From: Mediterraneibacter catenae
GTDB taxonomy: Bacteria > Bacillota > Clostridia > Lachnospirales > Lachnospiraceae
Direction of reading: 5' to 3'
NCBI RefSeq assembly: GCF_008691045.1
Contig: NZ_VMSO01000013.1
Location: 1 to 64,000, forward strand
DNA: 64,000 nucleotides
In this document: positions 61,948-64,000 of the stretch, piece after piece
Position numbering within the stretch: the first letter of the stretch is position 1
Layout: each line of letters starts with the position of its first letter
Program-made: the position numbers and the translations under genes
Notes under the pieces: generated by a model
What the model saw: the letters and a program-made list of their open reading frames with translations, nothing else
Database searches by the model: none
Told to the model about the DNA's origin: nothing

Positions 61948-62966
61948 ATACAGTGTATCAGCTGAAGCGCCCCAGACAGTTTGAAGCAGTTTTCAAGAGA
62001 ATTGATATGGATGATTCTCAGATATTTGTACGTCCTACATATCTGTCTATCTGCAATGCGGATCAAAGATATTATCAGGGCACAAGAAATAAAGAAGTTT
62101 TAAAGCAGAAACTGCCTATGGCGCTTATCCATGAGGGAATAGGAAAAGTTGTCTATGATCCTACTGATACGTTTCAGGTAGGTGAGAGTGTTATCATGAT
62201 ACCGAATATTCCAGAAGAGCAGGATGAAGTGGTGGCAGAAAACTATCTTCTTTCCAGCAGATTCTGTGCAAGTGGAGAGGATGGGTTCATGCGTGAATTT
62301 GTGACAGCACGGCCGGACCGCCTGTTGAAGCTGCCAGAGAACATCAATCCGTACGTGGCGGCATTTACTGAGTTGGTCAGCGTGGCATATCATGCTGTCA
62401 ACAGATTTGACAGAAGTGCTCATATGCGAAGAAAAAGGCTCGGTGTTTGGGGAGATGGCAATCTTGCTTATATTACATCGCTTCTTCTGAAGAAACGATT
62501 CCCGGATTGTAAAGTTATTGTGTTCGGTAAGCACTGGCAAAAGATGGCGGATTTTACTTTCGTGGATGCCACATATGAGATTACATCAATCCCTCAAGGT
62601 GTATTAGTTGATCACGCGTTTGAATGCGTGGGGGGAAGCGGTTCTTCTCAGGCTATCAATCAGATTATTGATCATATCTGTCCGGAAGGACTAATCAGTA
62701 TTATGGGAGTAACGGAAGAGCTTGTTCCCATTAATACACGCATGGTTCTGGAAAAAGGACTGACAGTAAAGGGAAGTAGCAGAAGTGGGAGAGACGACTA
62801 TAAGGGACTGCTCGGAATGTACAAGGAGCATCCGGATATAATGGATTATCTTGAGAAGATCGTCGGAGCACGGATACGGATTCGGAGTATAAATGATATC
62901 ATAGAGGCGTTTGAGACAGATATCCATAAGATATCCGGAAAGACAATAATGATTTGGGATAAATAA
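61941..62966 (+). CDS. tarJ: Ribitol-5-phosphate dehydrogenase-like (TarJ)
   Basis: A 341-residue medium-chain dehydrogenase that reduces ribulose-5-phosphate to ribitol-5-phosphate with NADPH. The family is recognisable from LSICNADQRYYQGTRNKEVLKQKLPMALIHEGIGKV near the start and the GDGNLAYITSLLLKKRFP Rossmann segment. Its start overlaps tarI by seven bases, the standard tarI-tarJ pairing. Zinc ligands of the catalytic type are not obvious (HEGIG replaces GHE). Confidence 0.87.
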   Translation: MLNTVYQLKRPRQFEAVFKRIDMDDSQIFVRPTYLSICNADQRYYQGTRNKEVLKQKLPMALIHEGIGKVVYDPTDTFQVGESVIMIPNIPEEQDEVVAENYLLSSRFCASGEDGFMREFVTARPDRLLKLPENINPYVAAFTELVSVAYHAVNRFDRSAHMRRKRLGVWGDGNLAYITSLLLKKRFPDCKVIVFGKHWQKMADFTFVDATYEITSIPQGVLVDHAFECVGGSGSSQAINQIIDHICPEGLISIMGVTEELVPINTRMVLEKGLTVKGSSRSGRDDYKGLLGMYKEHPDIMDYLEKIVGARIRIRSINDIIEAFETDIHKISGKTIMIWDK

Positions 62967-62977
62967 GAGGTAGCAGT

Positions 62978-63781
62978 ATGTTTAAGGGCGTAAGCTATGT
63001 TGTACGTGAAAATGTAAATAATTTATACAGGATATATTCGATTGCCAAGTACGAACTGCTCGCAGATATGCGCGACAGCAAGTTGGGGATTTTCTGGAAT
63101 TTTGCAAATCCCGTGATTCAGGTCGCAACCTACTGGTTTGTATTTGGTTTCGTTTTTAAAAGAAATGAGATTGACGGTGTTGATTTCCTCTCATGGCTGC
63201 TTGGAGGTATGGTGATCTGGTTTTTTATCAGTCCTTGTATCACCAATGGCTGCAATGCGGTTTATCAGAAGATTAATATCATAACAAAGATGAAATTCCC
63301 TGTCAGTATACTGCCGGCTACAGTCGTGCTGAAAGAGGCATTTAATCATCTCTGTCTGATGATTATTGTTGTTGTGCTTTTTGCAATTAACGGGCATTTC
63401 CCATCCTTGCACTGGTTTGGACTGATATACTATTTTATCTGCAGCATTTTGTTCAGTATTGCTTTGTCGCTGACGACTTCAGTGCTTAATATGCTCGCAA
63501 GAGATACAAGAAAACTGATTCTTGCATGCATGAGACTGTTAATGTATCTGACACCGATCCTATGGGATATTAAACTGCTTCCGCATACATTGCAGGTCAT
63601 AATGAAGCTGAATCCGATCTACTACCTTGTATGCGGGTATAAAGACTGCTTCTTTTTCCATGAAGGAATTTTGTTTTATTGGAAACAGATGCTTGTTTTC
63701 TGGGTGTGGACGATTGGACTGTTCTGGATAGGAAGCGTGATCATGTACAAATTCAGAACAAAATTTATGGATTTGATATAG
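62978..63781 (+). CDS. Teichoic acid ABC exporter permease (TagG/TarG-like)
   Basis: A 267-residue ABC-2 type permease with about six membrane helices. The motif KLGIFWNFANPVIQVATYWFVFGFVF and the FLSWLLGGMVIWFFISPCI loop are those of polysaccharide/teichoic acid exporters of the TagG group. Start ATG at 62978 with AGAGGTAGCAGT. It follows tarJ by 11 bases and precedes the ATPase gene by 10, completing a biosynthesis and export set. Confidence 0.9.
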   Translation: MFKGVSYVVRENVNNLYRIYSIAKYELLADMRDSKLGIFWNFANPVIQVATYWFVFGFVFKRNEIDGVDFLSWLLGGMVIWFFISPCITNGCNAVYQKINIITKMKFPVSILPATVVLKEAFNHLCLMIIVVVLFAINGHFPSLHWFGLIYYFICSILFSIALSLTTSVLNMLARDTRKLILACMRLLMYLTPILWDIKLLPHTLQVIMKLNPIYYLVCGYKDCFFFHEGILFYWKQMLVFWVWTIGLFWIGSVIMYKFRTKFMDLI

Positions 63782-63791
63782 GTGTATATAT

Positions 63792-64000
63792 ATGGAAGAA
63801 TATGCAATTGAATTCAGAGATGTTTCGAAAATATATAAACTGATAGGAAAAGATAAGAAAAAATCTGAAGATAAGAAGTTTTATGCTTTGAAGCAGATCA
63901 ACTTTAAGATATCCAAGGGAGAAGTGGTCGGGATACTCGGAACCAACGGCTCCGGTAAATCAACAATGGCGACAATTTTGGCCGGAATTTCCGAGATCGA
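63792..64000 (+). CDS. Teichoic acid ABC exporter ATP-binding protein (5' part, cut by window end)
   Basis: The first 69 codons are present. They hold a start like EEYAIEFRDVSKIYKLIGKD, a charged insert (KKKSEDKKFYALK) and Walker A GTNGSGKSTM at about residues 56-65, followed by ATILAGISEI. This matches TagH/TarH-type ATPases. The signature motif and Walker B lie beyond the window. The start ATG at 63792 has only GGTGTATATAT before it, a weak ribosome site, so coupling to the permease gene is likely. Confidence 0.88.
   Translation, partial: MEEYAIEFRDVSKIYKLIGKDKKKSEDKKFYALKQINFKISKGEVVGILGTNGSGKSTMATILAGISEI

Overview
The window looks like chromosomal DNA of a Gram-positive, low-to-mid GC anaerobe of the Bacillota, most likely a gut Lachnospiraceae species (inference). 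The reasons are T-box leaders ahead of thrS and leuS, a glycine riboswitch, an oxygen-sensitive NrdD/NrdG ribonucleotide reductase, AGGAGG-type ribosome binding sites, CdaA/CdaR, LytR-CpsA-Psr and teichoic-acid genes, and a DUF3793-type gene with a flavodoxin. No rRNA or tRNA gene and no CRISPR array was seen.

Layout. 1-2.5 kb: tyrA-aroA on the minus strand, followed by part of a dispersed palindromic repeat. 2.6-9.5 kb: a second EF-G-like GTPase, then a potassium uptake operon (trkA, trkH, and a membrane protein of unknown function). 9.6-13.9 kb: a small ATPase, an iron-regulated-looking DUF3793/flavodoxin pair under a Fur-box-like site, a ZIP metal transporter, an HD hydrolase and a nitrilase-family amidase. 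14.0-21.1 kb: a LacI regulator diverging from an alpha-glucan utilisation operon: a 5'-truncated pullulanase, glycogen debranching enzyme, neopullulanase-type amylase and oligo-1,6-glucosidase. 21.1-28.8 kb: T-box/thrS, a 0.6-kb stretch of nested palindromes, glycine riboswitch/AGCS symporter, NrdR-like boxes and nrdDG. 28.9-35.0 kb: an ECF sigma factor with a frameshifted anti-sigma factor, T-box/leuS, a RibD-like reductase and a broken esterase. 35.1-38.7 kb: nucleoside catabolism (uridine phosphorylase, deoC) next to two EutS-like microcompartment shell proteins, an EutP-like GTPase and a HIT protein.

38.8-41.15 kb is an AT-rich accessory island. It carries a DUF3990-like protein (putative ADP-ribosyltransferase fold), two proteins I do not recognise and a NADAR-family ADP-ribose hydrolase, and it runs directly into uvrB-uvrA. 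It is the best candidate in the window for a little-described system, possibly an ADP-ribosylation toxin with its reversal enzyme. 46.0-56.8 kb holds an MreB paralogue, recD2, comF (apparent CTG start), two membrane proteins, cdaA-cdaR (c-di-AMP synthesis and control), HPr, a sugar nucleotidyltransferase and an LCP ligase. 56.9-64.0 kb is a cell-surface region with lower GC: a decayed IS3-family element, an L,D-transpeptidase relic, a GH25 lysozyme with wall-binding repeats, an acyltransferase, and a ribitol-type teichoic acid set (tarI, tarJ, ABC permease, and an ATPase cut off by the window end).

Recurrent themes are cell-wall and osmotic homeostasis (K+ uptake, c-di-AMP, teichoic acid, LCP, MreB), alpha-glucan use, DNA repair, and gene decay: five broken genes or elements can be recognised.
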